From a virus, in the IMG/VR virus record IMGVR_UViG_3300032046_000026, positions 1 to 60,660 of that record: a DNA stretch of 60,660 nt; one strand, given 5' to 3'. Under the pieces are notes generated by a model that ran no database searches, was not told the origin of the DNA, and saw only the letters and a list, made by a program, of their open reading frames with translations. Shown piece by piece: positions 7,173-15,178 of the stretch (within the stretch, counting starts at the first letter, position 1; the number at the start of each line of letters is the position of its first letter). Position numbers and translations under genes: made by a program.

Positions 7173-8094
7173 CTTGGCCCCCCTCTCCGTCCAGCACGTC
7201 GATCAGGTCGGCCACGTCGCCCCAGTGGCGGGCGGTGCGCTGCAGTAGGCCACGCCCCCGCTCCTGGTCGGCCTGGGCCTGGCGCCAGTCCGCCTCATCG
7301 ATCAGGTCGCCCTGCACGGCGTCCCTGATCAGGGCGGCAATCACCTGCGGTTGCAGGGCGTCCAGTTCCCAGGATTCTCGGCCGTATTCGGCCAGGTAGC
7401 CGGCAAACCGCGAGTCGGTGATCTTGGCAGGGTTCGGCGGCGGGCCGTATTGGCGCACCTGATCCATCGACAGGCCCAGGCGCCGCACCTCCACGTTGCC
7501 GACGAACAGGTCAAGGCGCGCCTGAATGTCGCGCGTCATGTCGATCCCGCTGGGGTCGTGGTCGCCCAGGTGCAGCACTATGGCGTCCTGGCCATTGGCG
7601 TGGTAGCCGGCCAGGCGTTGGGCGTTGGCCCACATCGAGCTTTGCGACACGTAGCCGCGACAGCTGAAATAGGGCACCGCCAACTCCTCGCAAACGCCGG
7701 CGATCACGCCGGTGAGGGCGTCCTTTTCGATCCACACTTCGGGCCGGCAGGGCTGGTTGGCCCACACGTCGGTGCGGAACTGGCGGGCCGCGCTGGCGAT
7801 CACGTCCCTGGGGCCGGCCCAGTAGGGCTTTTCCTCAAGTTCGCGCGTGCGGTCGCTGATCCGATCCCAGTCGATCAGGCCGGCCAGGCGGGCATCGTTG
7901 ATGATGCTGCCCAGGCGTTTGTACTCCCGTTCGCGGTTGGCGATCCAGCCACGGGCCACGAACTGGTAAAAGAGCTGGCGTAGGGTGAGGTCGAACCCCT
8001 GGGCCTCATACTCGGCCAGGATCACGTTGGCGCGGTCGATGATCGCCTGGGTGCCTGGCGCAAACGCACGGTCGATATAACTGATCTTCGGCAT
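7165..8094 (-). CDS. Toprim-domain protein, TopoVI-A/Spo11-like
   Basis: 309 residues. An N-terminal winged-helix-like segment (LTLRQLFYQFVARG) is followed by a Toprim core: conserved Glu in EVWIEKDAL (~120-128) and the DxD-type motif HLGDHDPSGID near 175. This layout matches phage proteins related to the A subunit of topoisomerase VI. The catalytic tyrosine of Spo11 cannot be assigned with confidence, so DNA cleavage is unproven. A nicking or topology role is inferred. Confidence 0.75.
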   Translation of the reverse strand: MPKISYIDRAFAPGTQAIIDRANVILAEYEAQGFDLTLRQLFYQFVARGWIANREREYKRLGSIINDARLAGLIDWDRISDRTRELEEKPYWAGPRDVIASAARQFRTDVWANQPCRPEVWIEKDALTGVIAGVCEELAVPYFSCRGYVSQSSMWANAQRLAGYHANGQDAIVLHLGDHDPSGIDMTRDIQARLDLFVGNVEVRRLGLSMDQVRQYGPPPNPAKITDSRFAGYLAEYGRESWELDALQPQVIAALIRDAVQGDLIDEADWRQAQADQERGRGLLQRTARHWGDVADLIDVLDGEGGQDG

Positions 8095-8103
8095 GGTGCC
8101 CTC

Positions 8104-8343
8104 CTAGTAGGTGGTGGGGCCGTGCACGCGCAGGGCCTCATCAACTTGCTCGAAAGGGCCGTCAACCATGGCCGACCGCACCCGCTTGCGCTGGCCGCCG
8201 TTAAGGGCCTGCAGGCCCCACAGCAGCGCCCGATATTGGCTCCTGGCGGCCACCCTGCGCTTGAACGTCTCCTCGGGCAGGCGTGCGCTGGCCTCAAGGA
8301 GCATTGTCACCCGATACCAGTGGGCGGGTAGTTTGGGTTTCAT
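8104..8343 (-). CDS. Hypothetical protein (79 aa)
   Basis: A basic helical protein starting MKPKLPAHWYRVTMLLEAS. ATG 8343 follows AAGGAGAG; an upstream in-frame start would include the ribosome site. No family recognised. It is preceded by a two-hairpin intergenic element like those before the two upstream genes. Confidence 0.65.
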   Translation of the reverse strand: MKPKLPAHWYRVTMLLEASARLPEETFKRRVAARSQYRALLWGLQALNGGQRKRVRSAMVDGPFEQVDEALRVHGPTTY

Positions 8344-8371
8344 TGTCGCTCTCCTTCCGGCTCTAACGTCC

Positions 8372-8414
8372 GCCCAGGCCCGCACCTGGGCAGGCGAAGG
8401 GGCCGGAAGCCCCT
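8372..8414 (-). other. Two-hairpin intergenic element A
   Basis: Seven bases after the 8422 stop codon comes the hairpin AGGGGC-N5-GCCCCT, then a second, GCCCAGG-N6-CCTGGGC, then the ribosome site of the next gene. The same order occurs in the two preceding gaps. No T-run follows, so these look more like mRNA-stability or processing elements than classical terminators. Confidence 0.55.
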
Positions 8415-8421
8415 CCGGTGT

Positions 8422-9024
8422 TTAGGCTGTGTGCTCGGCTGGCGCCCGCCGCACCGGCGCCTTGCGCTTGGTCGACGGGGGCGGCCCCAGGTTGGCCCGC
8501 CTGGCCTTGCGCGGCTTGTTGGCGTCGCGGCCGGCAGCGATGGCTTCCAGCCGCGCCGTGGCGTTCACCCGCGCCTTGCGGGCTGGCTTCTCGGGGGCCA
8601 GGCCCCCAGCCGGCGCGTCCTTGGAAGGCCCCATGGGGTCAACCATCACCGGCTCGAAACCCGCTTTGCCCTCGCCCGCGTGGCCTTTGTGGCACTCGGT
8701 TGCCTGCTTTTCGGTCTTGTAGATCGAGCCGCAGGCGGTGCAGCGGAACCGTTGCACCAGGCCGTTGCCGTTCTTCTTCGGCCGGCCGCCCTTGAGCGGG
8801 GCCTTGCCGGCCAGGGAGAAGAACGTCCAGCCGTTGCGCACGCTGCCGGTTGCAGCTGCAGCCGCCGACAGCGACTTGAACCGCTCGCCGGACTTAGGCC
8901 CGTCCAACGCCTCGAACACCATGGTGCCGTCGCCGTTGGCCGCTATGGCGCGAACGTGGTAGGTGGTGCCTTTGTGCGAGCCTTCCAGTTCGTCGCCGAC
9001 TTTGATCGTGCCCTTCTCGATCAT
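8422..9024 (-). CDS. RAMA/DUF4357-like protein with zinc finger and basic tail
   Basis: 200 residues. The first ~70 include ERFKSLSAAAAATGSVRNGW, similar to the RAMA/DUF4357 motif linked to restriction and DNA modification proteins. A zinc-finger segment CTACGSIYKTEKQATECHKGH follows, then a disordered Ala/Lys/Arg-rich tail suited to nucleic-acid binding. ATG follows AAGGAGG. Nucleic-acid binding is inferred, not shown. Confidence 0.65.
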   Translation of the reverse strand: MIEKGTIKVGDELEGSHKGTTYHVRAIAANGDGTMVFEALDGPKSGERFKSLSAAAAATGSVRNGWTFFSLAGKAPLKGGRPKKNGNGLVQRFRCTACGSIYKTEKQATECHKGHAGEGKAGFEPVMVDPMGPSKDAPAGGLAPEKPARKARVNATARLEAIAAGRDANKPRKARRANLGPPPSTKRKAPVRRAPAEHTA

Positions 9025-9047
9025 GTCGTCCTCCTTCTGCGTCGATA

Positions 9048-9094
9048 CGGGGGCAGGCCCGCGCCTGCGCCCGTAAGGGGGCAGAAGGCCCCCT
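9048..9094 (-). other. Two-hairpin intergenic element B
   Basis: Same design as element A: AGGGGGC-N5-GCCCCCT immediately after the 9100 stop, then an extended stem CGGG..CAGG-N6-CCTG..CCCG, then the ribosome site of the 200-aa protein gene. Confidence 0.55.
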
Positions 9095-9099
9095 GCTGG

Positions 9100-9525
9100 T
9101 TATGCCTCCTCCGGTGGCCCCTGCTCGTCGCTGGCCGTCACCGTTTCCGAGGCGGCGCACTCGTCGCACGTAACGGTCACGTCCACTTCCACGCCGTAGA
9201 AGTGCCGCTGGTAGCGCGGGTTCTTGATCGGTTTGCCGTGCCGATCCGTGGTCTGATAGCGGTCGGTGGCCTGCGGATCAGCCGCTTCCAGCGTGTACTC
9301 GGCGTCGCCGGCCTTGCCCGACACGCACTCCTCTTTGTGGTCGAAGTCGGGGTTGCCGGTTGCGGTGTAGCTGGCCGTGGCGGCCGTGTCGCCGCAGCAC
9401 GCGCTGTTGAACGTGGCTTCGATTTCCACGCTCACTTCATCGCCGTCGTACTCCGGTTCGCTGGCCTCGAATTCCGGCTCGTCAAGGCTGCAGAACAGGT
9501 TGCAGCTGGAACACCTGTAGGCCAT
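9100..9525 (-). CDS. Acidic protein with CxxC motifs (141 aa)
   Basis: The start MAYRCSSCNLFCSL and the later CDECAAS give two Cys pairs able to hold one zinc. The body is very acidic (EPEFEASEPEYDGDEVSVEIE) and predicted beta-rich. A DNA-mimic or chaperone role is possible, but the family is unknown. ATG follows AAAGGAG. It is the first gene after the long leader from the promoter at 9967-9996. Confidence 0.65.
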   Translation of the reverse strand: MAYRCSSCNLFCSLDEPEFEASEPEYDGDEVSVEIEATFNSACCGDTAATASYTATGNPDFDHKEECVSGKAGDAEYTLEAADPQATDRYQTTDRHGKPIKNPRYQRHFYGVEVDVTVTCDECAASETVTASDEQGPPEEA

Positions 9526-9550
9526 GGTTCGCGCTCCTTTCGGTCGCTTG

Positions 9551-9652
9551 TTTAACCGTCCGTCCGCCGGCGCTGCCCCGCCGGCGCATGGCAGGTTAAA
9601 GGGTGGCGGCCACCGCTGCCGCCAGGCCCACGTCCAGGGGCAGGAAGCCCCT
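9551..9652 (-). other. Hairpin element C in the leader of the 9525 gene
   Basis: Same hairpin order as elements A and B, with a larger first stem: CGCCGGCG repeated as an inverted pair and bracketed by TTTAACC/GGTTAAA, giving a possible cruciform. TTTAACCGT also resembles a half-operator next to a TAAAC box. Confidence 0.5.
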
Positions 9653-9966
9653 GTTTCGGCTCCATATGCGATTGTGTGTCCAGGGCCTTCTTGGCATGCA
9701 AAGGCGCCCTGGTGGGCGCCCCGTCCTTCCCTTCTTCGGCCCCTTCGCATTCCCCTGGGCACCTGCCCTGGTCGCTTTCGGCCCCGTTCCTCACCTACCC
9801 CCGCGTCGTGGGCACTTCGGGCTCTCTCGGCATCCCCCGCCGGTTGGGGGCTTGCGCGCCGTGACCGTCTCGGTGGTACTGGCGGGCCTACTTGCTGCGG
9901 CGCTTGTTGGGTCTGGCCTGCGCCTTGCCTCGTGTGGGTTCTATTCGCTCGCCTCCTGGTATGTCG

Positions 9967-9996
9967 ACTCTAACCGCCACGGTTAGAACTTGTCAA
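9967..9996 (-). promoter_or_regulatory. Operator-containing promoter toward the 9525-8104 genes
   Basis: Minus strand: TTGACA, 18-nt spacer, TAGAGT (or 17 nt to TTAGAG). The spacer contains the full palindrome TAACCGTGGCGGTTA, which overlaps the -10 box. Binding there would block RNA polymerase. Confidence 0.7.
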
Positions 9997-10046
9997 GTCC
10001 GTTCGGCCTCTATTTTCGGCCTTTCGGCGACTATTTTCAAAAAAGA

Positions 10047-10076
10047 TTGCAGTCTGGCCCCGAAATCGCCTATCCT
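10047..10076 (+). promoter_or_regulatory. Leaderless promoter of the HNH gene
   Basis: TTGCAG, 18-nt spacer, TATCCT; the ATG follows 7 nt later without a ribosome site. The same TATCCT box serves the other plus-strand operon. Confidence 0.6.
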
Positions 10077-10083
10077 TTGGGCC

Positions 10084-10620
10084 ATGGCCTATCAAAAGAC
10101 AATGAATCCATGCCCACAATGCGGCCGCCAGAAGCATGCGGCGGCCCACGTTTGCCATCGTTGCCGGCAGACCATCGATCCGTACTACGCCTGCCGATCC
10201 GCCACCTGCCCCCAATGTGGGCGGAAGATGCGCAAGGGGCGTGCTCTCTGTTGGCGTTGCGCCGAAACGGCTGCGCGCAAAGGCCACGGCAAACCAGGGG
10301 CGGCACGCCGGTTGGCCTTCGTCATGCTTCGGGTGCAGGGCCTCTCATACGCCGAGATCGCGTTCAGGGAAGGCATATCGCGACAGCGCGCCCAACAGCT
10401 TTGTGCACCGCCAGCCGAAACCGTTGCCCTAATCAAAGCCAGGGCGGGCGGCTGCTGCGAGATGTGCCGCAAGGTAACGGCGAGGGGCAACACCCACCAC
10501 GTCCATGTCAGGGGATGCGATCCCGCCGTTTACCATGACCCCGCCAATCTTCTCTATTGCTGCATCGGTTGCCATCGGGCCGCCCACGTCGGCGAAGCCT
10601 CTTGGCCGCGCCATCAATAG
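10084..10620 (+). CDS. HNH endonuclease with zinc ribbons and HTH
   Basis: 178 residues with three parts: N-terminal CPQCGRQ...CHRC and CPQCGRKMRKGRALCWRC ribbons, a sigma-like HTH (LSYAEIAFREGISRQRAQQL, ~85-105), and a C-terminal HNH nuclease (CCEMCRK...THHVHVRG...NLLYCCIGCHRAAH). Free-standing HNH genes of this type are often homing endonucleases; it stands alone on the plus strand, as expected for a selfish insertion. ATG 10084 sits just after a -10 box. The 3' end overlaps the convergent transglycosylase gene by 7 nt. Confidence 0.85.
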   Translation: MAYQKTMNPCPQCGRQKHAAAHVCHRCRQTIDPYYACRSATCPQCGRKMRKGRALCWRCAETAARKGHGKPGAARRLAFVMLRVQGLSYAEIAFREGISRQRAQQLCAPPAETVALIKARAGGCCEMCRKVTARGNTHHVHVRGCDPAVYHDPANLLYCCIGCHRAAHVGEASWPRHQ

Positions 10621-11216
10621 CCCCAGCAGGCGCGCCAGCCGGCCGAACTTGCGGGGTCGATCTGCGGAATCCAGCAGGCAGCGGCCCAGCCTTGCTCGAA
10701 CGGATCGCGGTAGTCGGCGCCTGGGCGTGCGCACTTGGCCCAGGTATCGTCGCTGAACTGTAGCAGGCCGGCGTGTTCGCCAACGGGGTCAACATTCCAG
10801 TGGGATTCGCAGGGGATAATCACGTTGAGGAGGTGGTCAAGTAGGGCCGGCGGCCCGCCGTTGGCGGTGTAGCCGGCGGTGAAGGCGGCGGCAAGGTCGG
10901 CCGGCCCCAACAGCGGCGGGGTTGCCGCTGGGGCCAGCGCGACGGCAGCAGTTAGCGCCTGCCCAGCAGGCGGATCAACCAGGACAGGGCGCCGGTCAAT
11001 GCCGACGCCGGCCCGACCAAGGTTGGCCTCAAGTGGGGCGCGAAGCGAATAGGCTTGTGCGTTGGTTCCTGGTGCCGGCGCGGGCGGCCCGATAACGCTG
11101 CAAACCACAGCGCCACCGTCAGGCCACAGGCCCCCCAGCCAACCGCGAAGCCCAAACCTGCCGATTCTATGTCCATCTGTGCCTCCGTTCCCGAAAACTA
11201 GCGCCAGCGCCACCAT
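10614..11216 (-). CDS. Lytic-transglycosylase-like cell-wall enzyme
   Basis: Up to 200 residues. The C-terminal domain has VIIPCESHWNVDPVG, then AGLLQFSDDTWAKC and DPFEQGWAAACW, matching the goose-lysozyme/Rpf/SLT pattern with a catalytic Glu in ESHWN. It should cleave peptidoglycan, for DNA entry or release. The start is uncertain: GTG 11213 follows GGAGG, but the first ~85 codons share DNA with a better-looking membrane ORF in another frame, so translation may begin near 10960. Confidence 0.7.
   Translation of the reverse strand: MVALALVFGNGGTDGHRIGRFGLRGWLGGLWPDGGAVVCSVIGPPAPAPGTNAQAYSLRAPLEANLGRAGVGIDRRPVLVDPPAGQALTAAVALAPAATPPLLGPADLAAAFTAGYTANGGPPALLDHLLNVIIPCESHWNVDPVGEHAGLLQFSDDTWAKCARPGADYRDPFEQGWAAACWIPQIDPASSAGWRACWGY
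10952..11176 (-). CDS. Small membrane protein overlapping the transglycosylase gene
   Basis: 74 residues with an N-terminal span (LGFAVGWGACGLTVALWFAA), a positively charged middle and a second hydrophobic patch near the end. ATG follows CGGAGG at 5 nt, a better ribosome site than the overlapping frame has. Next to a muralytic enzyme this could be an accessory holin or spanin-like factor; that is inference from position. Confidence 0.55.
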   Translation of the reverse strand: MDIESAGLGFAVGWGACGLTVALWFAALSGRPRRHQEPTHKPIRFAPHLRPTLVGPASALTGALSWLIRLLGRR

Positions 11217-11270
11217 GCCTCCAAGCAGTAGGCGCTGCCGGCGCCGACCGGCTATTGTCCCTTTCTCCCG

Positions 11271-11564
11271 TTACGGGCGTTCATATCGCCCCCCTTCCTG
11301 TGCTGGTTGGGCGGCCGGATTTGAACCGGCGTCTCCGGCCCCGTGGCCGGTGTCCTCCCGCCTGAACGACTGCCCATCAACCGCGCCCAGGGCGCGGAGA
11401 TCGAGGTACGCACTGAAGGCCGCATGATCCAGCTGGCGCACGCCGGCGTCGCTGATCAGGTGCGCCCATTGTTTGCGCAGCCACACAGCGCGGCCAAGGC
11501 GCCTGGCGAACTCAATCGCCAGCGGCGACGCCTGCGGCTGCCGCTTCCGTCTCCACCCGAACAT
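11271..11564 (-). CDS. Hypothetical protein (97 aa) overlapping a tRNA-like element
   Basis: The first ~70 residues look like a folded helical protein (LAIEFARRLGRAVWLRKQWA). The last ~28 are encoded in the tRNA-like element and look less protein-like. It overlaps the Dam-like gene by 53 nt. Function unknown. Confidence 0.55.
   Translation of the reverse strand: MFGWRRKRQPQASPLAIEFARRLGRAVWLRKQWAHLISDAGVRQLDHAAFSAYLDLRALGAVDGQSFRREDTGHGAGDAGSNPAAQPAQEGGRYERP
11304..11376 (-). tRNA. Degenerate tRNA-like element with encoded CCA
   Basis: The minus strand shows a T-arm GCCGG-TTCAAAT-CCGGC, a terminal CCA, a D-arm GTTC-A-GG...A-GGAC, and an acceptor stem TGGGCAG/CCGCCCA with one A-C mismatch. 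It departs from a functional tRNA: the T-stem and acceptor share one C, the anticodon loop has only 6 nt (CACGGG between CCGGC and GCCGG), and U33 is missing. No reliable anticodon can be given. It may be a decayed tRNA, a tRNA mimic or a former attachment site. Confidence 0.45.
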
Positions 11565-12066
11565 CTTTCCAACCGAACCCTCTCAGGTAGCGGCGCCCCA
11601 GCTGGTGGGCGCGCCACACCACGATCACGTTGTCGAAGGGCGCGCTGTTGGCCTCGCCCACGAACCTGACGCGCCGATCCAGCATCCACATTTCGGTGCA
11701 GTCCATGACGTGCCGGTGCCACCACCGGCTGGCGCTGTTGTTGGGCAGCAGGGCCGCCACCAGTTCGCAACGGCCGGCCAGCACTTCCTCATGGGCCTTG
11801 GCCGCCCACTTGCCGATCCCGCGCCCGTAGGGTGGGTTCAGGAATACGGTGCCAAACCAGGAGATCGCCAGGCCGTCGCGCAGCAGTTCTTCTTCCTGAT
11901 CGGGGCCGAAGTAGAACTGGGCCTTGACCTTGTCGGCACGGGCGGCTGGGTCAAGTTCGAACCCGTACTGCAGCCCCAGGTCGGCCGCCACGGCCGCCAC
12001 CAGGGCGGGCGGCGTCTCCCATTCCGTCTTGCCGCTGGACTGTTGGCCGTTACGGTTCCTTCCCAT
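11512..12066 (-). CDS. dam-like: Dam-like phage DNA N6-adenine methyltransferase
   Basis: 184 residues of the phage N6-adenine methyltransferase family (PF05869-like): WETPPALVAAV near the N-terminus, FELDPAA, then catalytic NPPYGRGIGKW near residues 76-86 and VAALLPNNSASRWWH. It methylates adenine, probably to evade restriction. ATG 12066 follows GGAAGG. It overlaps DUF5131 upstream by 17 nt. Confidence 0.87.
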   Translation of the reverse strand: MGRNRNGQQSSGKTEWETPPALVAAVAADLGLQYGFELDPAARADKVKAQFYFGPDQEEELLRDGLAISWFGTVFLNPPYGRGIGKWAAKAHEEVLAGRCELVAALLPNNSASRWWHRHVMDCTEMWMLDRRVRFVGEANSAPFDNVIVVWRAHQLGRRYLRGFGWKDVRVETEAAAAGVAAGD

Positions 12067-12883
12067 CGGCCCGCCTTCCCTTCGGCATGGTGCCACCCTT
12101 GGCCATCAACGCTTCCGGCAGCTGGCGCACCCGCAGATCGGGCGGCCAGTATTCCATGTTCCGGCCGGCAAAGTCCACCTCGCGCACGCCTTCATGCTTG
12201 GCCCACCAGGTGCCCATCTGCTTCATGTAGAACGGCACCCCTGCCGTGGCGGATTGGTCGCGGATCACGCGCGCCCACACTTCGGGGTCAAAGGGCCGGC
12301 CGTCAAGGCCACTTTCGCCACCGACCACGATCCAGTCGAGCATCGGCCTGCCGGTTAGACGATGGAGTGGGTTCGGTAGATAACGCGACAGGTCAATCGG
12401 CCCCAGCTGTGGCTCGCATGACAGCCAGTGGTGGCCTGGTGTGCCCAGCAGGATCGGCACCCGCTCGTCGGCGCGGGCCTGGTTTTCCACGCTCACGCCG
12501 ATCCAGACGTTGCTGTAGGCCCCAGGCCAGCCGGCCAGGGCGGGCGGCCCCACCAGCCAGTCGCGCATGCGCTCGGGCCGCTTGGTCAGCAGCAGGAACG
12601 TGTGGCGCTCGGCGGCCAGCATGACGGCGAACACCGCCAGCAAGTGGCTGTCCGGCACGTCGGGGTGGAAAAGGTCGCCCATGAAAGCCGTGGCCACCAC
12701 CAGGGGATCGCGCCAGGCCAGGGGCGCCGTCAGCACCTTGGGGTTGGTCGGGATCTCGACGTGGCCCCATTCCTGGTGGCGCCGCCGTGCCATGCGCTCG
12801 GCCCAGCAATGGGCGCAGCCCTCGGAAACATGCGAACAGCCGGAAACGGGGTTCCAGCTCTTGGGCGCGTATTGGATCGCCAA
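12050..12883 (-). CDS. Phage Gp37/Gp68-like DUF5131 protein
   Basis: 277 residues. WNPVSGCSHVSEGCAHCWAE near the N-terminus is the hallmark CxxxxxxCxxC cluster of DUF5131 (phage Gp37/Gp68), followed by FMGDLFHPDVPD, LLTKRPERM, GVSVENQ and VVGGESG, all typical of the family. The cysteines suggest a radical-SAM-like iron-sulfur site, but no reaction is established. Members are common in phages beside DNA-modification genes, as here. Confidence 0.88.
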   Translation of the reverse strand: MAIQYAPKSWNPVSGCSHVSEGCAHCWAERMARRRHQEWGHVEIPTNPKVLTAPLAWRDPLVVATAFMGDLFHPDVPDSHLLAVFAVMLAAERHTFLLLTKRPERMRDWLVGPPALAGWPGAYSNVWIGVSVENQARADERVPILLGTPGHHWLSCEPQLGPIDLSRYLPNPLHRLTGRPMLDWIVVGGESGLDGRPFDPEVWARVIRDQSATAGVPFYMKQMGTWWAKHEGVREVDFAGRNMEYWPPDLRVRQLPEALMAKGGTMPKGRRADGKEP

Positions 12884-12895
12884 AGGGTTCCCTCC

Positions 12896-13021
12896 TCACC
12901 TGAAAGGCTGCCTGAACACCCAGGACAGCCACATGTGCATGCGCCGGCGCAGTCTCCGGTGGCCGGCGATCCTGCCCTTGTTGGTGCCGGCACGGCGGTT
13001 GTGCGCCGTGCCGTCGTTCAC
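12896..13021 (-). CDS. 41-aa basic peptide coupled to sbcC
   Basis: A short frame whose GTG start overlaps the SbcC-like stop codon (GTGA). The product is strongly basic (NRRAGTNKGRIAGHRRLRRR) with a hydrophobic aromatic tail, MHMWLSWVF. Coupling supports translation; function is unknown. Confidence 0.45.
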   Translation of the reverse strand: MNDGTAHNRRAGTNKGRIAGHRRLRRRMHMWLSWVFRQPFR

Positions 13022-15159
13022 GACAGGCTGGCCCTTGAACCAGTTGCCGTCTTGGTCACGGTGATCACCTGCGGGAACATTTCCCGCAGGTCGTCTATAT
13101 GGCTGATCACCTGTATCAGCCGAAATTGCTCCTTCACCGTCGCCAGGGCTTCCACCAGGCCCGTCCTGCCATTGCCATCCTGGCTGCCAAAGCCCTCGTC
13201 CACGATCAGCACTTCGCATGGCGCCTGTGCCCTCCTGGCCAGTAACCGCGAAAGGGCGATCCGTATAGCGAAGTCGATCCTGAACCGCTCGCCCCCCGAA
13301 TAATTCTCGTAGGGGCGGGTGCCCTGGGCATCGGCAATGATCACGTCCAGGGTTTCGATCTGCCGCCCCGTTGTCTTGCCGGCGCGCTGCGTCGTCAGTT
13401 CTATGGTCGTCCCGCTGGCCATAAGGGCCAGCAGCCGGTTCGCCTCATCGGTGATCTGCGGCAGGGCCGCGTCGATCAGCATGGCCTGTATCCCGCGCGG
13501 GCCAAAGGTGGCCTCAAGTTGTTCCCACAGGCTGGCGCGTTCGGCCTCGACGGCCCGCGTTTGGCGGGTCTTGTCGGCCTGCGCCCTGGTGCGGGCGGCC
13601 GCTTCCAGCTGCCCTTCAAGGTTGTGCCGGCGGCCCATCTGTTCGTCCAGTTCCGCCTGGCGCGCCTTGGCCTCAGCCTGCCAGGTGGCCACGTTGTCCT
13701 TGGCGTCGCCAGCAGCAGCGCGATCCTGCCGCATCCGGTTGATCAGGACGTTCCGCCGGTTGATTTCGTCAAGCGCGGCCCGCTGCAGTTGGCCCTGTTC
13801 GGCTTGCTGCTGGCGCAGGTTGTCGGCGTTGCGCAGGCGTTCCTCGCCTGCGGCCACGGTGGCCTTTAGGTCGGGCAACGTGCGGGCCGCCGTCTCGGCT
13901 GCCACCAGGGCGGCCGCATCCGGTTGCTCCATGATCGGGATCGCCGCCAGGTCTTGGCGTTCGGCGTCAATGTGCAGTTCCAGCCCATCGATGCGCACCT
14001 GGGTTTCCTGCCGGCGCGCCGCCAGTGTATCGACCATGTGCTGGTGCGCCTCGCCGGCCACCGCCTGGCCGCAGGTGGGGCAGGTTTTCAGATCGGCCGG
14101 CTTTTCCGGCTCGCGGTCAAGGGCCGCCTCGGCCGTGGCCAGGTCTTGCTGCAGCTGGCGCAGGCGGGTGTTGGTGTTCTTGCGCTGCAGTTCGGCCTGC
14201 GTGTAGGCGTCCATCGCCGCCCGCAGGTGGGGCGCCTGGGCGGCCTTGGCGTCGCAATCGACAAGGGCCTGCCGCCTGGTGGCCATCTGCTCGTCGCTGG
14301 GCAGGCTGGCCAGATCGCGGCCGATCTGCAGGATGCGTTCCGCCCGTTCGTCTACTTCCGCCCGCTGCCGCGTGGAGATGTCCAGCAGGCCGGCCAGCTG
14401 GGCGTCGGCGGCCGCCTGTTCCTGCAGCCTGCCCTGCCACGTTGCCACCTGGGCCTCGGCGTCTTCCAGGGCCTTGGTGACGGCCGGTAGGCCCTCGTCT
14501 ATGGCCACCAGCAGCGCGTCAAGGCCCGTGGCGCGCTGCAGTTCTTCGGCTGCGGCTGCCAGCGAGGCGTCGGCGGCCGCAATGTCGGCCTGTGATGCCC
14601 GCAGGCGCTCGTGGGCGAGGCCGGCCCACCCCTGCCAGGCCGTCAGCCCCAGCAGCGACACCAGCACGTCCTTGCGAGCGCCTGGTGCGGCCGTGGTGAA
14701 CTGATCGGCCTGCCCTTGGATCAGGCAGGCGGTGTGGCTGAATGTCTTGTAGTCCATGCCGCAGGCGGCGTTGATCGCCTCCTGGGTTTCGCGGATCGTC
14801 TCCCGCGTCAAGTCCTGAAAGCCGGTGCCGTAGGTGGGGCCGTAAAGCTGGAAGGCCAGGGCGCTCACGCCGGCGCGGCCATCGCGCGGTAGCCGGCGCC
14901 GGCGCACCACACCGTGCAGCTGGCCGCCGGCCTCGAACTCCACCTCCACTTCGCACTCGTCGGCGCCCTGGCGCACCAGGTCGTCGTCGCTGCGGCCGCG
15001 CGCCTCGCCCCACAGGCACCAGGTAAGGGCGTCGACGGCCAGGGCGGACTTGCCGGCGCCGTTCTCGCCGGCAAGGGCCACCAGGTGGCAGCCGGTATAA
15101 TCGATTTCCGTCGCCTCGTGCGACAGAAAGTTGGTCAACCTGATCCGTGTCGGTAACAT
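13018..15159 (-). CDS. sbcC: SbcC/Rad50-like ATPase with zinc hook
   Basis: 713 residues: an SMC-like ATPase that partners the SbcD nuclease to cut DNA ends and hairpins. Walker A GENGAGKS is at 31-38, long coiled coils flank a CPTC zinc hook near 360, the ABC signature SGGE is near 623, and Walker B VLIVDEGFG near 650. It is shorter than E. coli SbcC (~1050) but normal for phage gp46 relatives. ATG follows AAAGGAGG downstream of its own operator-bearing promoter, so it can be expressed separately from sbcD. Confidence 0.93.
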   Translation of the reverse strand: MLPTRIRLTNFLSHEATEIDYTGCHLVALAGENGAGKSALAVDALTWCLWGEARGRSDDDLVRQGADECEVEVEFEAGGQLHGVVRRRRLPRDGRAGVSALAFQLYGPTYGTGFQDLTRETIRETQEAINAACGMDYKTFSHTACLIQGQADQFTTAAPGARKDVLVSLLGLTAWQGWAGLAHERLRASQADIAAADASLAAAAEELQRATGLDALLVAIDEGLPAVTKALEDAEAQVATWQGRLQEQAAADAQLAGLLDISTRQRAEVDERAERILQIGRDLASLPSDEQMATRRQALVDCDAKAAQAPHLRAAMDAYTQAELQRKNTNTRLRQLQQDLATAEAALDREPEKPADLKTCPTCGQAVAGEAHQHMVDTLAARRQETQVRIDGLELHIDAERQDLAAIPIMEQPDAAALVAAETAARTLPDLKATVAAGEERLRNADNLRQQQAEQGQLQRAALDEINRRNVLINRMRQDRAAAGDAKDNVATWQAEAKARQAELDEQMGRRHNLEGQLEAAARTRAQADKTRQTRAVEAERASLWEQLEATFGPRGIQAMLIDAALPQITDEANRLLALMASGTTIELTTQRAGKTTGRQIETLDVIIADAQGTRPYENYSGGERFRIDFAIRIALSRLLARRAQAPCEVLIVDEGFGSQDGNGRTGLVEALATVKEQFRLIQVISHIDDLREMFPQVITVTKTATGSRASLS

Positions 15160-15178
15160 GGGCGCCTCCTTTGCCGGT

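Larger units (their letters stand above)
9526..10083. other. 558-bp intergenic control region with divergent promoters
   Basis: Contains the minus-strand operator-bearing promoter, a plus-strand leaderless promoter for the HNH gene, and a ~440-nt minus-strand leader with no credible ORF. The leader holds nested inverted repeats: TTTAACC/GGTTAAA arms (9551-9600) around CGCCGGCG-N6-CGCCGGCG, and CAGGGGC-N5-GCCCCTG (9634-9652). It may contain a structured RNA. Confidence 0.6.

Noticed and set aside
9552-9794. 80-aa minus-strand frame in the 9.5-10 kb gap
   Set aside because: It runs through the palindromes, has no ribosome site and has low-complexity Gly/Arg content.
11973-12100. Extended N-terminus of the Dam-like enzyme
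   Set aside because: ATG 12066 has a better ribosome site; the longer form adds residues unlike the family.
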